From: Microbacterium lacus | GTDB taxonomy: Bacteria > Actinomycetota > Actinomycetes > Actinomycetales > Microbacteriaceae | Length of the DNA: 64,000 bases | Assembly: GCF_039531105.1 (NCBI RefSeq) | Contig: NZ_BAAAPK010000001.1 | Location: forward strand, 2,108,001-2,172,000 | Direction of reading: 5' to 3' | Part shown: positions 7,436 through 16,010 of the stretch, one piece after another | Position numbering within the stretch: position 1 is the first letter of the stretch | Layout of the letters: every line of letters starts with the position of its first letter | Made by a program: the position numbers and the translations under genes | Notes under the pieces: model-generated | What the model saw: only the letters and a program-made list of their open reading frames with translations | The model's database searches: none | What the model was told of the DNA's origin: nothing

Positions 7436-7511
7436 TGGTGACCCCAGCGGGATTCGAACCCGCGTTACCGCCGTGAGAGGGCGGCGTACTAGGCCGCTAT
7501 ACGATGGGGCC
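7436..7511 (-). tRNA. tRNA-Glu (anticodon CTC), CCA encoded
   Basis: On the minus strand the gene starts GGCCCCA and ends TGGGGTC-A-CCA, giving a 7-bp acceptor stem with one G-T pair. The anticodon stem CCGCC/GGCGG encloses CTCTCAC, so the anticodon is CTC. The T-arm is GCGGG-TTCGAAT-CCCGC. The CCA end is encoded. A strong hairpin follows directly. Confidence 0.95.
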
Positions 7512-7617
7512 GTTCACGCAACCGTTCGATTATGCCATGCGCCCGGCGACGCCACAAATCAACACGAGCATCCGCGGACCGCTTGCCAGCACCGCGCGCG
7601 GTCGGTTGACTCGAGAC

Positions 7618-8256
7618 ATGCGAGTCACGAAGTTCCACCACGCCGCCCTGACCGTGCATGAGTCGGGCAAGACCCTCGTCATCGACCCCGGCTCCTTCAC
7701 CGATCCCCTCGTCGACCTCGGTGCGGTGGTCGCGATCGTGCTGACGCACGAGCACCCCGATCACTGGACGCCGGAACATCTGGACCGGCTCTTGGAGAAG
7801 GCGCCGGGCGTCCCGATCTTCGCGCCGGAAGGCGTGGCGAAAGCCGCCGCCGGGTACCCGATCACCGTCGTCCGACCGGGCGAGACCGTATCGGTCGAGC
7901 CGTTCACCCTGCGCTTCTTCGGCGGAACGCACGCGGTGATCCACGAGACCCTGCCCGTCGTCGACAACGTCGGGGTCCTGGTCAATGACGAGCTGTACTA
8001 CCCCGGCGACTCGTACGAGGTTCCCGAAGGCGTAGAGGTGGCGCTTCTCGCGGCGCCGCTCGGCGCGCCGTGGCTCAAGATCGGCGACGCGATGGACTTC
8101 GTGCTGGCCGTCGCGCCGCGTCAGGCGTTCGGCACGCACGACATGACGCTCTCGGTGATCGGCCGCAACATGCACCGCGCCCGCTTGCGGTGGGCGACGG
8201 AGAAGAACGGCGGAGAGTTCCTCGACCTCGACCCGGGCGATTCCGTCGACCTCTGA
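7618..8256 (+). CDS. MBL-fold metallo-hydrolase
   Basis: The protein has 212 residues. The metal-binding motif THEHPDHW (HxHxDH) lies near residue 45, preceded by LVIDPGSF, with later ligands in FGGTHAVIH and YYPGDSY. The fold matches the UlaG-like group of zinc or manganese hydrolases. The substrate is unknown. The start at 7618 (MRVTKFHHA) begins the first beta strand. It ends at a shared terminator that also serves ptsH. Confidence 0.82.
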   Translation: MRVTKFHHAALTVHESGKTLVIDPGSFTDPLVDLGAVVAIVLTHEHPDHWTPEHLDRLLEKAPGVPIFAPEGVAKAAAGYPITVVRPGETVSVEPFTLRFFGGTHAVIHETLPVVDNVGVLVNDELYYPGDSYEVPEGVEVALLAAPLGAPWLKIGDAMDFVLAVAPRQAFGTHDMTLSVIGRNMHRARLRWATEKNGGEFLDLDPGDSVDL

Positions 8257-8267
8257 GCGCGAACGAC

Positions 8268-8299
8268 GGATGCCGCGGACCGATCGGTCCGCGGCATCC
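8268..8299. terminator. Bidirectional terminator between MBL gene and ptsH
   Basis: A perfect 16+16 bp palindrome (GGATGCCGCGGACCGA and its complement) lies between two convergent genes, with AACGAC before and TCGTT after it. Confidence 0.75.
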
Positions 8300-8312
8300 A
8301 TCGTTCCCGCTT

Positions 8313-8585
8313 CTATTCGACGGCGTCCAGGTCCGTCTCCAGGAGCGCCACGAGCTCGTCCAGCGCCTGCTCGGCACCGTCGCCCTCCGCCTTGAGCGTG
8401 ACGACCGTGCCGTGCGACGCACCCAGGCCCATGAGGGAGAGGATGCTGCCGGCGTTCAGGTCGGGTCCACCGTCGGCCGAGATGGTGACCGGCACCTTCT
8501 TCTCCTGCACCGCCTGCACGAAGAGCTTCGCGGGGCGGGCGTGGAGGCCCGAGCTGCTGGCGATGGTTGCCTGACGTTCTGCCAT
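8313..8585 (-). CDS. ptsH: Phosphocarrier protein HPr
   Basis: The protein has 90 residues, the normal HPr size. The active site GLHARPA places the phosphorylated His at 15. The second conserved region LNAGSILSLMGLG carries a serine (47) at the position that HPr kinase modifies in Firmicutes. HPr passes phosphate from enzyme I to EIIA domains. It is the last gene of the fructose PTS operon, after a 66-bp gap with a hairpin. The start MAERQATI is taken as 8585; an upstream in-frame ATG would add a non-HPr extension. Confidence 0.95.
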   Translation of the reverse strand: MAERQATIASSSGLHARPAKLFVQAVQEKKVPVTISADGGPDLNAGSILSLMGLGASHGTVVTLKAEGDGAEQALDELVALLETDLDAVE

Positions 8586-8618
8586 GATGATGTGCCTTTC
8601 GTAGAGATCGCAGGATCC

Positions 8619-8640
8619 AGCATTCCTCATCCGGAATGCT
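8619..8640 (-). other. Intercistronic hairpin between fruA and ptsH
   Basis: AGCATTCC-N6-GGAATGCT forms an 8-bp perfect stem 12 nt after the fruA stop codon. It may attenuate, process or protect the mRNA so that ptsH is expressed at a different level from fruA. Confidence 0.5.
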
Positions 8641-8651
8641 GTGGCGAGGGG

Positions 8652-10706
8652 TCAGGCCGGAACGGCCGCGACCTGGAGGTTCGACTCCGCCTGCGCGAGC
8701 TCTTTCGGAGCGATGAAGCGCTTGAAGCCGACCACGAGGAATCCGGTCACGACCACGCCCGCCGCCAGCGCCACCAGGAAGCCCCAGATCGGGCTGATCG
8801 CGAAGAGGACGAAGATGCCGCCGTGCGGCGCGTACGAGCCGACCTGGAACAGCATGCACAGCGCACCGGTCACGGCGCCGCCGACCATGGAGGCGGGGAT
8901 CACGCGCAACGGGTCGGCTGCGGCGAACGGGATCGCACCCTCGGAGATGAACGATGCGCCCAGCAGCCAGGCGGCCTTGCCGTTCTCGCGCTCGACCGGC
9001 GTGAAGAGCTTGCGGGCGAGCACCGTCGAGGCGAGCGCCATGGCGAGCGGCGGGACCATGCCGGAGGCCATCACCGCACCCATGATGTACAGCGGCGCGG
9101 GGTTGTCGATCGAGCCGGCGGCGAGGCCGGCGACGGCGAACGAGTACGCCACCTTGTTGACCGGACCGCCGAGGTCGAAGCACATCATGAGGCCCAGGAT
9201 GATGCCGAGGACGACCGCGGATCCGCCCGACTCGGTCAGGCTCGTGAGCCAGTCGGTGAGCCAGGTCATGAGCGTCGCGATCGGTCGACCGAGGAAGAGG
9301 ATCAGCAGGCCCGACGCGACAATCGATCCCACGAGCGGGATGATCACGACCGGCATCAGGCCGCGCAGCCAGCGCGGAGCCGGCAGCCGTCCCAGCCACC
9401 ACGCCACCACACCGGCGAGCAGACCGCCGACGATACCGCCGATGAAGCCCGCGTTCATGAGCACTGCGACCGCGCCGGCCACGAAGCCGGGAGCGATACC
9501 CGGCCGGTCGGCGATCGCGTAGGCGATATATCCGGCCAGCGCCGAGACGAGGAAGCCCATCGAGGTGGCGCCGATCATGAAGAACACCGCGCCCAGGTAC
9601 TGACCCAACGGCCCGAACGGCGAGGTGATGTTCTCGGTCGGCAGATCCCACAGCGAGTTCTGGGTGATGATCGTGCCGGCGTCGGCGGTGATCTCGTACC
9701 CGCCCAGCGCGAAGCCGAGCGCGATCAGGAGGCCTCCGCCGGCGACGAACGGGATCATGTAGCTGACACCGGTCAGCAGGATCCGCTGGATGCGGGCGCC
9801 GAACGAGATCGGCGCGGCCGAACTCGCAGATGCCGCTTCGGCATTGCCGCTCACCCGGGCGCCGTTCGGGTTCTTCGCCGTGGCGATCGCCTCGGCGATC
9901 AGCTGGTCGGGCTGCTCGATACCGCGCTTGACCCCCGAACGGACGACCGGCTTGCCGGCGAAGCGCCCGGGCTCGCGCACGTCCACATCGGTGGCGAAGA
10001 TGACGGCATCCGCCCCGTCGATCACGTCGCGCGGAAGAGCCTGGTAGCCGCTGGAGCCCTGCGGCTCGACGACGAGGTCGATGCCGGCCTTCTTGCCCGC
10101 GGCCGTCAGCGCATCCGCCGCCATGAAGGTGTGGGCGATGCCGGTCGCGCACGCGGTCACGGCGACGATGCGCGCGGGGTGTCCATCGATGCTGAGGGCG
10201 TCCGACGCCGTGGCCGTGGCAGCCGCCGCCGGGGCCGCGGCTCGCGGGGCCTGCCCCTCGCCGATCGCCGCGTTCACGATCGCGACGACGTCGTCCGCGG
10301 TCGTGGCCGCGCGCAGCCCGGCGGTGAAGTCGTCCTGCATGAGGCTCCGGGCGAGCTTGGAGAGCACGGCCAGGTGCGCCTCGGCGGCACCGTCCGGCGC
10401 CGCGATCAGGAAGACCAGGTCGGCGGGGCCGTCGGCGGCGCCGAAGTCCACTCCGGGCTTGAGCCGCGCGAAGGCGAGGGACGGCGTGACGACGGCGGCG
10501 CTCTTGGCATGCGGGATCGCGATGCCGCCGGGCAGGCCCGTCTCGTCCTTCTGCTCGCGCGCCCATGCGTCGGCGAACAGCGCCTCGGCGTCGGTGGCGC
10601 GACCCTGCTGCGCGACGCGCGCAGCGAGGGAGCGGATCACCGCCGCCTTGTCGGATCCGAGCGGGGTGTCGAGTGACACCAGCTCGGCGGTGATGGTCTG
10701 GGACAC
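8652..10706 (-). CDS. fruA: Fructose PTS transporter, EIIA-EIIB-EIIC fusion
   Basis: The protein has 684 residues. Domain order is EIIA (about 1-150, active His66 in GGIAIPHAKS), an Ala-rich linker, EIIB-Fru (about 178-275, phosphocysteine C186 in VTACATGIAHT), and EIIC (about 310-670, with IPFVAGGGLLIALGF and GGPVNKVAYSF). It imports fructose and releases fructose-1-phosphate. The GTG at 10706 is preceded by GGAGG at 5 nt spacing, which decides the start. It is part of fruR-fruK-fruA-ptsH, so the fructose-1-phosphate it makes goes to the neighbouring kinase. Confidence 0.95.
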   Translation of the reverse strand: MSQTITAELVSLDTPLGSDKAAVIRSLAARVAQQGRATDAEALFADAWAREQKDETGLPGGIAIPHAKSAAVVTPSLAFARLKPGVDFGAADGPADLVFLIAAPDGAAEAHLAVLSKLARSLMQDDFTAGLRAATTADDVVAIVNAAIGEGQAPRAAAPAAAATATASDALSIDGHPARIVAVTACATGIAHTFMAADALTAAGKKAGIDLVVEPQGSSGYQALPRDVIDGADAVIFATDVDVREPGRFAGKPVVRSGVKRGIEQPDQLIAEAIATAKNPNGARVSGNAEAASASSAAPISFGARIQRILLTGVSYMIPFVAGGGLLIALGFALGGYEITADAGTIITQNSLWDLPTENITSPFGPLGQYLGAVFFMIGATSMGFLVSALAGYIAYAIADRPGIAPGFVAGAVAVLMNAGFIGGIVGGLLAGVVAWWLGRLPAPRWLRGLMPVVIIPLVGSIVASGLLILFLGRPIATLMTWLTDWLTSLTESGGSAVVLGIILGLMMCFDLGGPVNKVAYSFAVAGLAAGSIDNPAPLYIMGAVMASGMVPPLAMALASTVLARKLFTPVERENGKAAWLLGASFISEGAIPFAAADPLRVIPASMVGGAVTGALCMLFQVGSYAPHGGIFVLFAISPIWGFLVALAAGVVVTGFLVVGFKRFIAPKELAQAESNLQVAAVPA

Positions 10707-10750
10707 GATGACCTCCAATGGTCGGTAGTGCGGATGATGCGGTGGGTTCG

Positions 10751-11725
10751 TCAGTCGTTCAGTTCTCGGACGACGACCTCGCCCGGAGGCAGATCGTCGG
10801 GGGTGGGTGCCTGGGTTCCGGGGAGGGATGCCGCTGCCGCGCCGTACCGCACGGATCGACGCAGCCGATCGGCCGGCGCGTCGCCGGCGACGTCGGCGAG
10901 CAGGTAGCCGGCGAGCGAGCTGTCGCCTGCGCCGACGGTGCTCACGACGCGGATGCGCGGCGGTGTGGCCTGCCAGGCGCCGTCCGTGCTGACCAGGACG
11001 GCCCCGTCCGCGCCGAGGGTCACCAGGGCCGCAGCGACCTGCGCGGGGACGAGCGCTCGCGCGACGGGGAGCACCGCGGCGGCGAGGTCGGCGCCCGCCT
11101 CCAGGTCGACCCCGGCCAGTTCGGCGAGTTCCTCGTCGTTCGGCTTGATCAGATCCGGCGCGGCTTCGGTGACGACGGCGCGAAGAGCAGGTCCGGAGGT
11201 GTCCACGGCGATCCGCGGAGCGCCCGCCCCCCAGCGTGCGCGCACCGCGCGGATCATCTCGACGTAGAGGCCGCCGCCCGCCCCCGGCGGCAGCGAGCCC
11301 GCCAGCACGAGCCACGCCGCACCTTCGCTCGCCGTCACGACCGCCGCGATGAGCTCGGAGACATCTGCGGTGGAGAGCGCCGCGCCCGGCAGGTTGAGCT
11401 TCGTCGTGACGCCCGCGGGATCCGTGATCGTCACGTTCGCGCGGGCGTGCCCTGCGACCTCGACCGGGTGGGCCGGCACGTGCGAGGCGCGCAGCGCCGT
11501 CGAGAAGGGGTCGTCCTGGGCGAGCGGCAGCACCGCGGTCGTGGGCACGCCCGCGGCGGCGACCACGCGGGCGACGTTGATGCCTTTGCCGCCGGCGTCC
11601 TCGCGGGAGGAGACGGCGGACTGCACCTCGCCTGGCTGCAGCGCGGCATCGAGGGTGATCGTGCGGTCCAGGGACGGGTTCGCGGTCACGGTGACGATGG
11701 AACCCGCCGGTGCGATCGGACTCAT
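10751..11725 (-). CDS. fruK: 1-phosphofructokinase (PfkB family)
   Basis: The protein has 324 residues. The ribokinase-type signatures are present: VTANPSLDRTI at the start, GGKGINVARV, and the ATP/catalytic motif TVGAGDSSLAGYL near residue 265. It phosphorylates fructose-1-phosphate to fructose-1,6-bisphosphate. Its ATG overlaps the stop of the DeoR regulator by 4 nt (ATGA), and fruA follows 44 bp downstream, so translation is coupled to the regulator. Confidence 0.93.
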   Translation of the reverse strand: MSPIAPAGSIVTVTANPSLDRTITLDAALQPGEVQSAVSSREDAGGKGINVARVVAAAGVPTTAVLPLAQDDPFSTALRASHVPAHPVEVAGHARANVTITDPAGVTTKLNLPGAALSTADVSELIAAVVTASEGAAWLVLAGSLPPGAGGGLYVEMIRAVRARWGAGAPRIAVDTSGPALRAVVTEAAPDLIKPNDEELAELAGVDLEAGADLAAAVLPVARALVPAQVAAALVTLGADGAVLVSTDGAWQATPPRIRVVSTVGAGDSSLAGYLLADVAGDAPADRLRRSVRYGAAAASLPGTQAPTPDDLPPGEVVVRELND

Positions 11726-12507
11726 GCGATCCAGACCTCCACTTCGGCGTCGGACAGGGCTGCGGCCAGCGCGGCGTCGGGAGCGGCATCCGTCACGAGG
11801 ACGTCGATCGCGTCGAGCCGGGCGAAGCTGACGAGGAGCTCGGTACCGAGCTTGTCGGCGTCGGCGACGACCACGACGCGCCGCGCCGCGCCGACGATCG
11901 CGGACTTGACGGCCGCCTCATCGGGGTCGGGGGTGCTCAGACCGAAGGAGGCGGAGATGCCGTTGGTTCCGAGGAACGCGATGTCGGGCCGCAGCCGCTC
12001 GATCGAACGAACCGTGTCGGCGCCCACGGCCGCCGCCGTGGCGGTGCGCACGCGTCCGCCGATGACGGTGACGTCGGCATCCGGGGTCCCCGCGAGCGCG
12101 TAGGCCAGCGGCATCGCGTGCGTGACGATCTCGACCTGCCCGCCCGCGAGGGACAGCCGCTCGGGCAGCTGCGTGGCGATCGCCTGGGTCGTGCTGCCGG
12201 CGTCGAGGTACAGAGATCCGTGGAACCGGGGGCCGATCACTTCCATCGCGCGGCGCGCGATCGCCGACTTCGCCTCGCTGCGGACCCGCGTGCGCTCCGC
12301 GAGCGTCGGCTCGGCGGTGCTGTCGCGCTCGCGGCTGACCGCGCCGCCGTGCACGCGCCGGAGGGCGCCGCTGCGCTCGAGCTGATCGAGGTCGCGCCGC
12401 ACGGTCTCGGTCGTGACGTCGAAGCGACGGGACAGATCGACGACGCTCACCCTGCCCTCATCGAGCAGGATCCGCTCGATGAGCTCTTGGCGCTCCATTG
12501 CGTACAT
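11722..12507 (-). CDS. fruR: DeoR-family regulator of the fructose operon
   Basis: The protein has 261 residues. The DeoR winged helix is at 3-57 (RQELIERILLDEGRVSVVDL, then VTTETVRRDLDQLE), followed by the sugar-phosphate-sensing domain with YLDAGSTTQAIA and FLGTNGISASFGLSTPD. DeoR proteins sense phosphorylated sugars; by position the effector is probably fructose-1-phosphate or fructose-1,6-bisphosphate (inference). Start MYAMERQ at 12507 is favoured by GAAGGA about 6 nt upstream; MERQ at 12498 is possible. It is the first gene of its operon, so it probably autoregulates. Confidence 0.88.
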   Translation of the reverse strand: MYAMERQELIERILLDEGRVSVVDLSRRFDVTTETVRRDLDQLERSGALRRVHGGAVSRERDSTAEPTLAERTRVRSEAKSAIARRAMEVIGPRFHGSLYLDAGSTTQAIATQLPERLSLAGGQVEIVTHAMPLAYALAGTPDADVTVIGGRVRTATAAAVGADTVRSIERLRPDIAFLGTNGISASFGLSTPDPDEAAVKSAIVGAARRVVVVADADKLGTELLVSFARLDAIDVLVTDAAPDAALAAALSDAEVEVWIA

Positions 12508-12546
12508 CGTGTTCCTTCGTCTGCGAGGGCTCCACTGGAATTTCCC

Positions 12547-12578
12547 ACACATTACAACACAAACCAACATGAACACAA
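12547..12578 (-). promoter_or_regulatory. Promoter and probable operator of the fru operon
   Basis: On the minus strand TTGTGT (12573-12578) and TGTAAT (12551-12556) are spaced by 16 bp. The same stretch holds repeats of TTGTGTT and TTTGTGTT, a plausible DeoR-type operator. The region is strikingly AT-rich for this genome. Confidence 0.55.
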
Positions 12579-12619
12579 GCGCTGTCACGGAGTTCTTCCT
12601 CAATCGGATGCCGCTGCAC

Positions 12620-12625
12620 TAGCGT
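12620..12625 (+). promoter_or_regulatory. -10 box TAGCGT of leaderless phosphotransferase gene
   Basis: TAGCGT lies 6 nt before the ATG at 12632. Confidence 0.5.
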
Positions 12626-12631
12626 CGGGGA

Positions 12632-13546
12632 ATGCCCGACAAGCCGGCCGCGGAGATCCGGATCGATGCGGAGCTCGTCCGCGAACTCCTGCAGGAGCAG
12701 GCACCCCAGCTCGCCGGCGCCGCAGACGAGGGCCTCCGTCACGTCGCGGACGGGTGGGACTGCGCGGTCTGGCGTCTCGGCGACGATCTCGCCGTCCGCC
12801 TGCCGCGGCGCGCCATGGCCGCACCGCTGATCCTGCACGAACAGCAGGTGCTGCCCGGGATCGCGCGCCGCCTCGCTCCCGCCGGCCTCGGAGTTCCCGT
12901 CCCACTCGTGACGGGTCGCCCGGCAAGGCGCTACCCCTGGGCGTGGTCGATCGTGCCGTGGTTCGCGGGCGACACCGGGCTCGTCGTCCCGCGCGTCCGA
13001 CGCATCGGCTGGGCCGCACCGCTCGCGCGGGCCGTCCGGCTGCTGCACACTCCGGCTGCGCCCGGGTTTCCGCCGAACCCCGTCCGCGGCGTCGCACTGC
13101 GGACCCGCGCCGCGGCCGTGCACGCCCGGGTGGATGCCCTGAAGGGTCAGGTCGCTGCCGACGCGCTGGCGCGGCTCGCTCTGATCTGGGATGCCGCACT
13201 GCGGGCCCCCGCGTGGTCGGACGGCCCGGTATGGATCCACGGCGATCTGCATCCCGGCAACCTCGTCGCCCGCGGCGGACGACTCGTCGCGATGATCGAC
13301 TTCGGAGACGTCACGGCGGGCGACCCGGCGTACGACCTCTCGGTGGCCTGGATGGCGTTTGACCGGGACGGGCGGACCGCGTTCCGCGCCGAGCTGTCGG
13401 ATCGGTACGACGAAGCGACGTGGACCCGGGCGAAAGGATGGGCGGCCGCCGTGGCGCTCATGCTGCTCGGTCAGAGCGACGACGATCCGCCGTACGCCGA
13501 GCTCGGCGCCGAGGCCGTCGCCGAGCTCGTCGCGGCGGAGGACTGA
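12632..13546 (+). CDS. Aminoglycoside phosphotransferase-family (APH-fold) kinase
   Basis: The protein has 304 residues. The kinase-like Brenner motif WIHGDLHPGNLV lies near residue 205, and the metal-binding MIDFGDVTAGDPAYDL follows. The N-lobe has WDCAVWRLGDDLAVRLPRR with the nucleotide-binding Arg/Lys strand. Family members phosphorylate aminoglycosides, macrolides or small metabolites; the substrate here is unknown, and resistance should not be assumed. The start is supported by a leaderless promoter. The 3' end overlaps the convergent gene by 76 bp. Confidence 0.82.
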   Translation: MPDKPAAEIRIDAELVRELLQEQAPQLAGAADEGLRHVADGWDCAVWRLGDDLAVRLPRRAMAAPLILHEQQVLPGIARRLAPAGLGVPVPLVTGRPARRYPWAWSIVPWFAGDTGLVVPRVRRIGWAAPLARAVRLLHTPAAPGFPPNPVRGVALRTRAAAVHARVDALKGQVAADALARLALIWDAALRAPAWSDGPVWIHGDLHPGNLVARGGRLVAMIDFGDVTAGDPAYDLSVAWMAFDRDGRTAFRAELSDRYDEATWTRAKGWAAAVALMLLGQSDDDPPYAELGAEAVAELVAAED

Positions 13547-14262
13547 GCGTCGCCGACGGTCTCGGCGACCCAGACCTCCATGACGTCGTCACGCAGCGTG
13601 AAACGGAGAACACTGCCGTCGGGCAGGTCGAGTCCCTCGATCTGGCGCATGCCCGGGAAGAAGATGACATCGGCGACGGGATGCAGCGGCTCAGGCGCGC
13701 ACCCGGCGGCGATCCACTCCCCCGCATCGTTCGTGATCACGATGCAGGTCGAGCCCTGCTCGGTGATCCCCGACCAGATCTGCAGGTCGTGGTAGGGCTC
13801 GTAGCGGACGGGTGACTCCGCGCTCACGCCGTACAGTTCGAAGTCCACCGGTGCATCTCCGAGTGGTGCACGCTCGAGGGTTGTCACCGGCTGAGGTGCT
13901 CCGACGAAGGGCAGAAGAAACCCGCCGGCCGCCCCGAGGGCAAGGGCCAGCAGTACCCAGACCAACACCGGAACGCGCCGAAGGCCGCGCCGACGCACAT
14001 CGGACGCCGAACCGTCCGGCGTACCGGTGACCACTGCTCCGTCCGGCACGGGGACCTCGGGGTCCACGGTCTGCCGAACACCGAGCTCGACCGCCTCGTC
14101 GGGCGCGGCACCGCTGCGCAGCTGCTCCTCCAACTCGACCAGTCGCGCGAGCGCATCGGCATCGCGATCGATGTCGGCATCCGGTCCGTACGCGCGGGAG
14201 CGCAGGGCGTCAAGCTCAGCCTGCGCCTCCGGCGACCCGGACGATCGCAGCGGAGCGCTCAT
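13471..14262 (-). CDS. Single-pass membrane protein, unknown function
   Basis: The protein has 263 residues. It has an acidic cytoplasmic N-terminus (about 1-95) with a helix-rich ALARLVELEEQLRS, one membrane helix at about 97-120, and an external domain with two cysteines (STCIVITN..AAGCAPEP). It may be a sensor or wall-associated protein, but I do not recognise it. GATAAT lies 6 nt before the ATG, a leaderless-type promoter. The last 25 residues overlap the convergent kinase gene and are Ser/Ala-rich. Confidence 0.65.
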   Translation of the reverse strand: MSAPLRSSGSPEAQAELDALRSRAYGPDADIDRDADALARLVELEEQLRSGAAPDEAVELGVRQTVDPEVPVPDGAVVTGTPDGSASDVRRRGLRRVPVLVWVLLALALGAAGGFLLPFVGAPQPVTTLERAPLGDAPVDFELYGVSAESPVRYEPYHDLQIWSGITEQGSTCIVITNDAGEWIAAGCAPEPLHPVADVIFFPGMRQIEGLDLPDGSVLRFTLRDDVMEVWVAETVGDAQSSAATSSATASAPSSAYGGSSSL

Positions 14263-14268
14263 GCCTCA

Positions 14269-14274
14269 ATTATC
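14269..14274 (-). promoter_or_regulatory. -10 box GATAAT of leaderless membrane-protein gene
   Basis: GATAAT on the minus strand lies 6 nt before the ATG at 14262. Confidence 0.5.
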
Positions 14275-14306
14275 CCGAGGTGTCGGGCGAGTAGGGCCGG
14301 AATGCC

Positions 14307-14333
14307 GAAAACCCCCGCTCAGCGGGGGTTTTC
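14307..14333 (-). terminator. Terminator after tRNA-Gln
   Basis: A 12-bp stem GAAAACCCCCGC/GCGGGGGTTTTC with a 3-nt loop and T-run lies 2 bp after the encoded CCA. Confidence 0.85.
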
Positions 14334-14335
14334 GA

Positions 14336-14410
14336 TGGCTGGGGTACCTGGACTCGAACCAAGAACAAAGGTACCAGAAACCTCCGTGTTGCCAATTACA
14401 CCATACCCCA
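14336..14410 (-). tRNA. tRNA-Gln (anticodon CTG), CCA encoded
   Basis: On the minus strand TGGGGTA pairs with TACCCCA, followed by G-CCA. The anticodon stem GAGGT/ACCTT encloses TTCTGGT, giving anticodon CTG. The D-arm is GTGT..ACAC. It lies 74 bp downstream of gltX on the same strand. Confidence 0.94.
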
Positions 14411-14484
14411 AGGCGCTGAGCCGGAGCCCGTGCCGAAGATCAAGTCTACGTGACGAGCGCGGCCTCGCCAAACCGGGCGGAGGC

Positions 14485-15999
14485 TCAGCCCGCGCGGAAC
14501 GCCTCGAGCGCGGCGAGTCGTCGGAGCGACTCCGCTTTGCCCAACAACTCCATTGACTCGAACAACGGCGGCGAGACGCGCCGGCCGCTGACCGCCACCC
14601 GCAACGGGCCGTACGCGACTCGCGGCTTGAGCCCGAGCCCGTCGATCAGCGCACCGGAGAGCGCCTCCTGGACGGCCGCCGCGGTGAAGTCGGCTTCGGG
14701 GATGAGCTCGAGCGCGCTCACGGAGGCGGCCAGCACGAGCCCGGTGTTCTCGGGCAGGGCGGCCAGCGCGTCGTCCGCATAGACGACGTCGTCCGTGAAG
14801 AGGAAGCCGAGGAGACCCGGCGCATCGCCGAGGAGCTGGAGGCGCTCCTGGATGAGCGGCGCGGCCTGCGCGAGGAGCTCGCCCTGAGGGATCGTCGGCG
14901 GGTAGCTCACGACGCCGGCGGACGCCAGATACGGGACGAGTCGGCGCGCGAAGTCCTCCGGCTCCAGCATCCGGATGTGGTCGCCGTTGATCGACTCGGC
15001 CTTCTTCTGGTCGAACCGGGCCGGATTCGGATTCACGTCAGCGATGTCGAACGCGGCGACGAGCTCATCGAGCGAGAAGACGTCGCGGTCATGGGAGAGC
15101 GACCAGCCCAGCAGCGAGAGGTAGTTCAGCAGTCCTTCGCGGATGAAACCGCGCTCACGCTGGAGGAAGAGGTCGGCCTTCGGGTCGCGCTTGGAGAGCT
15201 TCTTGTTCCCCTCGTCGCCCAACACGAGCGGCATGTGCGCGAAACGAGGGATGAACTCCGTGACGCCGGCATCCACGAGCGCGCGGTACAGCGCCAGCTG
15301 ACGGGCCGTCGAGGGCATGAGGTCCTCGCCGCGGATCACGTGCGTGATGCCCATGAGCGCGTCGTCGACCGGGTTCACGAACGGGTACAGCGGTACCCCT
15401 CCCGCCCGGACGATCACGAAGTCCGGGAACGATCCTGCCGGGAAGGTGACTTCTCCGCGGATCAGGTCGACGTAGGTCAGATCCTCGTCGGGGACGCGAA
15501 CCCGCCACGCGGGCTCGCGACCTTCGGCACGGAAGGCCGCCTTCTGGTCCTCGGTGAGGTCGCGATCGAAGTTGTCGTAGCCGAGCTGCTTCGCGCGCCC
15601 GTTCGCCACGTTGCGGGCATCGATCTCCTCGGGCGTCGAATAGCTCTCGTACACCGCTCCCGTCGCCTTGAGCTTCTCGAGCACGTCGAAGTAGATGTCG
15701 TGACGCTGGGACTGCCGGTAGGGCGCGTGCGGTCCCCCGATCTCCACGCCCTCGTCCCAGTCGATCTCGAGCCACCGCAGCGCATCGAGAAGCTGCTGAT
15801 AGCTCTCCTCGCTGTCGCGCGCGGCGTCCGTGTCCTCGATGCGGAACACGAGCGTGCCGCCGTTGTGACGGGCGTAGGCCCAGTTGAACAGCACGGTGCG
15901 GATGAGACCGACGTGCGGCAGTCCCGTCGGGCTCGGGCAGAAGCGGACCCGGACGTCGGAGCCGGAAGCGGTCGTGGTGCGAGGATCGGGAGTAGACAT
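14485..15999 (-). CDS. gltX: Glutamyl-tRNA synthetase
   Basis: The protein has 504 residues, the normal GluRS length. The class I motifs are HIGH-like ([12 protein letters not shown]) near residue 29 and KLSKR in [12 protein letters not shown]. It charges tRNA-Glu. In actinobacteria, which usually lack GlnRS, GluRS also mischarges tRNA-Gln for correction by GatCAB; the tRNA-Gln gene directly downstream fits this and is probably co-transcribed. TAAGCT lies 8 nt upstream of the ATG. Expression is probably constitutive. Confidence 0.97.
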   Translation of the reverse strand: MSTPDPRTTTASGSDVRVRFCPSPTGLPHVGLIRTVLFNWAYARHNGGTLVFRIEDTDAARDSEESYQQLLDALRWLEIDWDEGVEIGGPHAPYRQSQRHDIYFDVLEKLKATGAVYESYSTPEEIDARNVANGRAKQLGYDNFDRDLTEDQKAAFRAEGREPAWRVRVPDEDLTYVDLIRGEVTFPAGSFPDFVIVRAGGVPLYPFVNPVDDALMGITHVIRGEDLMPSTARQLALYRALVDAGVTEFIPRFAHMPLVLGDEGNKKLSKRDPKADLFLQRERGFIREGLLNYLSLLGWSLSHDRDVFSLDELVAAFDIADVNPNPARFDQKKAESINGDHIRMLEPEDFARRLVPYLASAGVVSYPPTIPQGELLAQAAPLIQERLQLLGDAPGLLGFLFTDDVVYADDALAALPENTGLVLAASVSALELIPEADFTAAAVQEALSGALIDGLGLKPRVAYGPLRVAVSGRRVSPPLFESMELLGKAESLRRLAALEAFRAG

Positions 16000-16010
16000 C
16001 GCCCCCCAGC

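Noticed and set aside
8070..10676. 868-codon plus-strand open frame opposite fruA/ptsH
   Set aside because: Shadow frame; fruA has intact EIIA/EIIB/EIIC motifs and a good ribosome-binding site.
12508..12631. RNA element before the fructose operon
   Set aside because: The AT-rich repeats are better explained as promoter and DeoR operator; no stable fold is visible.
12632..13546. Aminoglycoside resistance gene
   Set aside because: The APH fold is shared by many kinases of unknown substrate, and context gives no resistance cassette.
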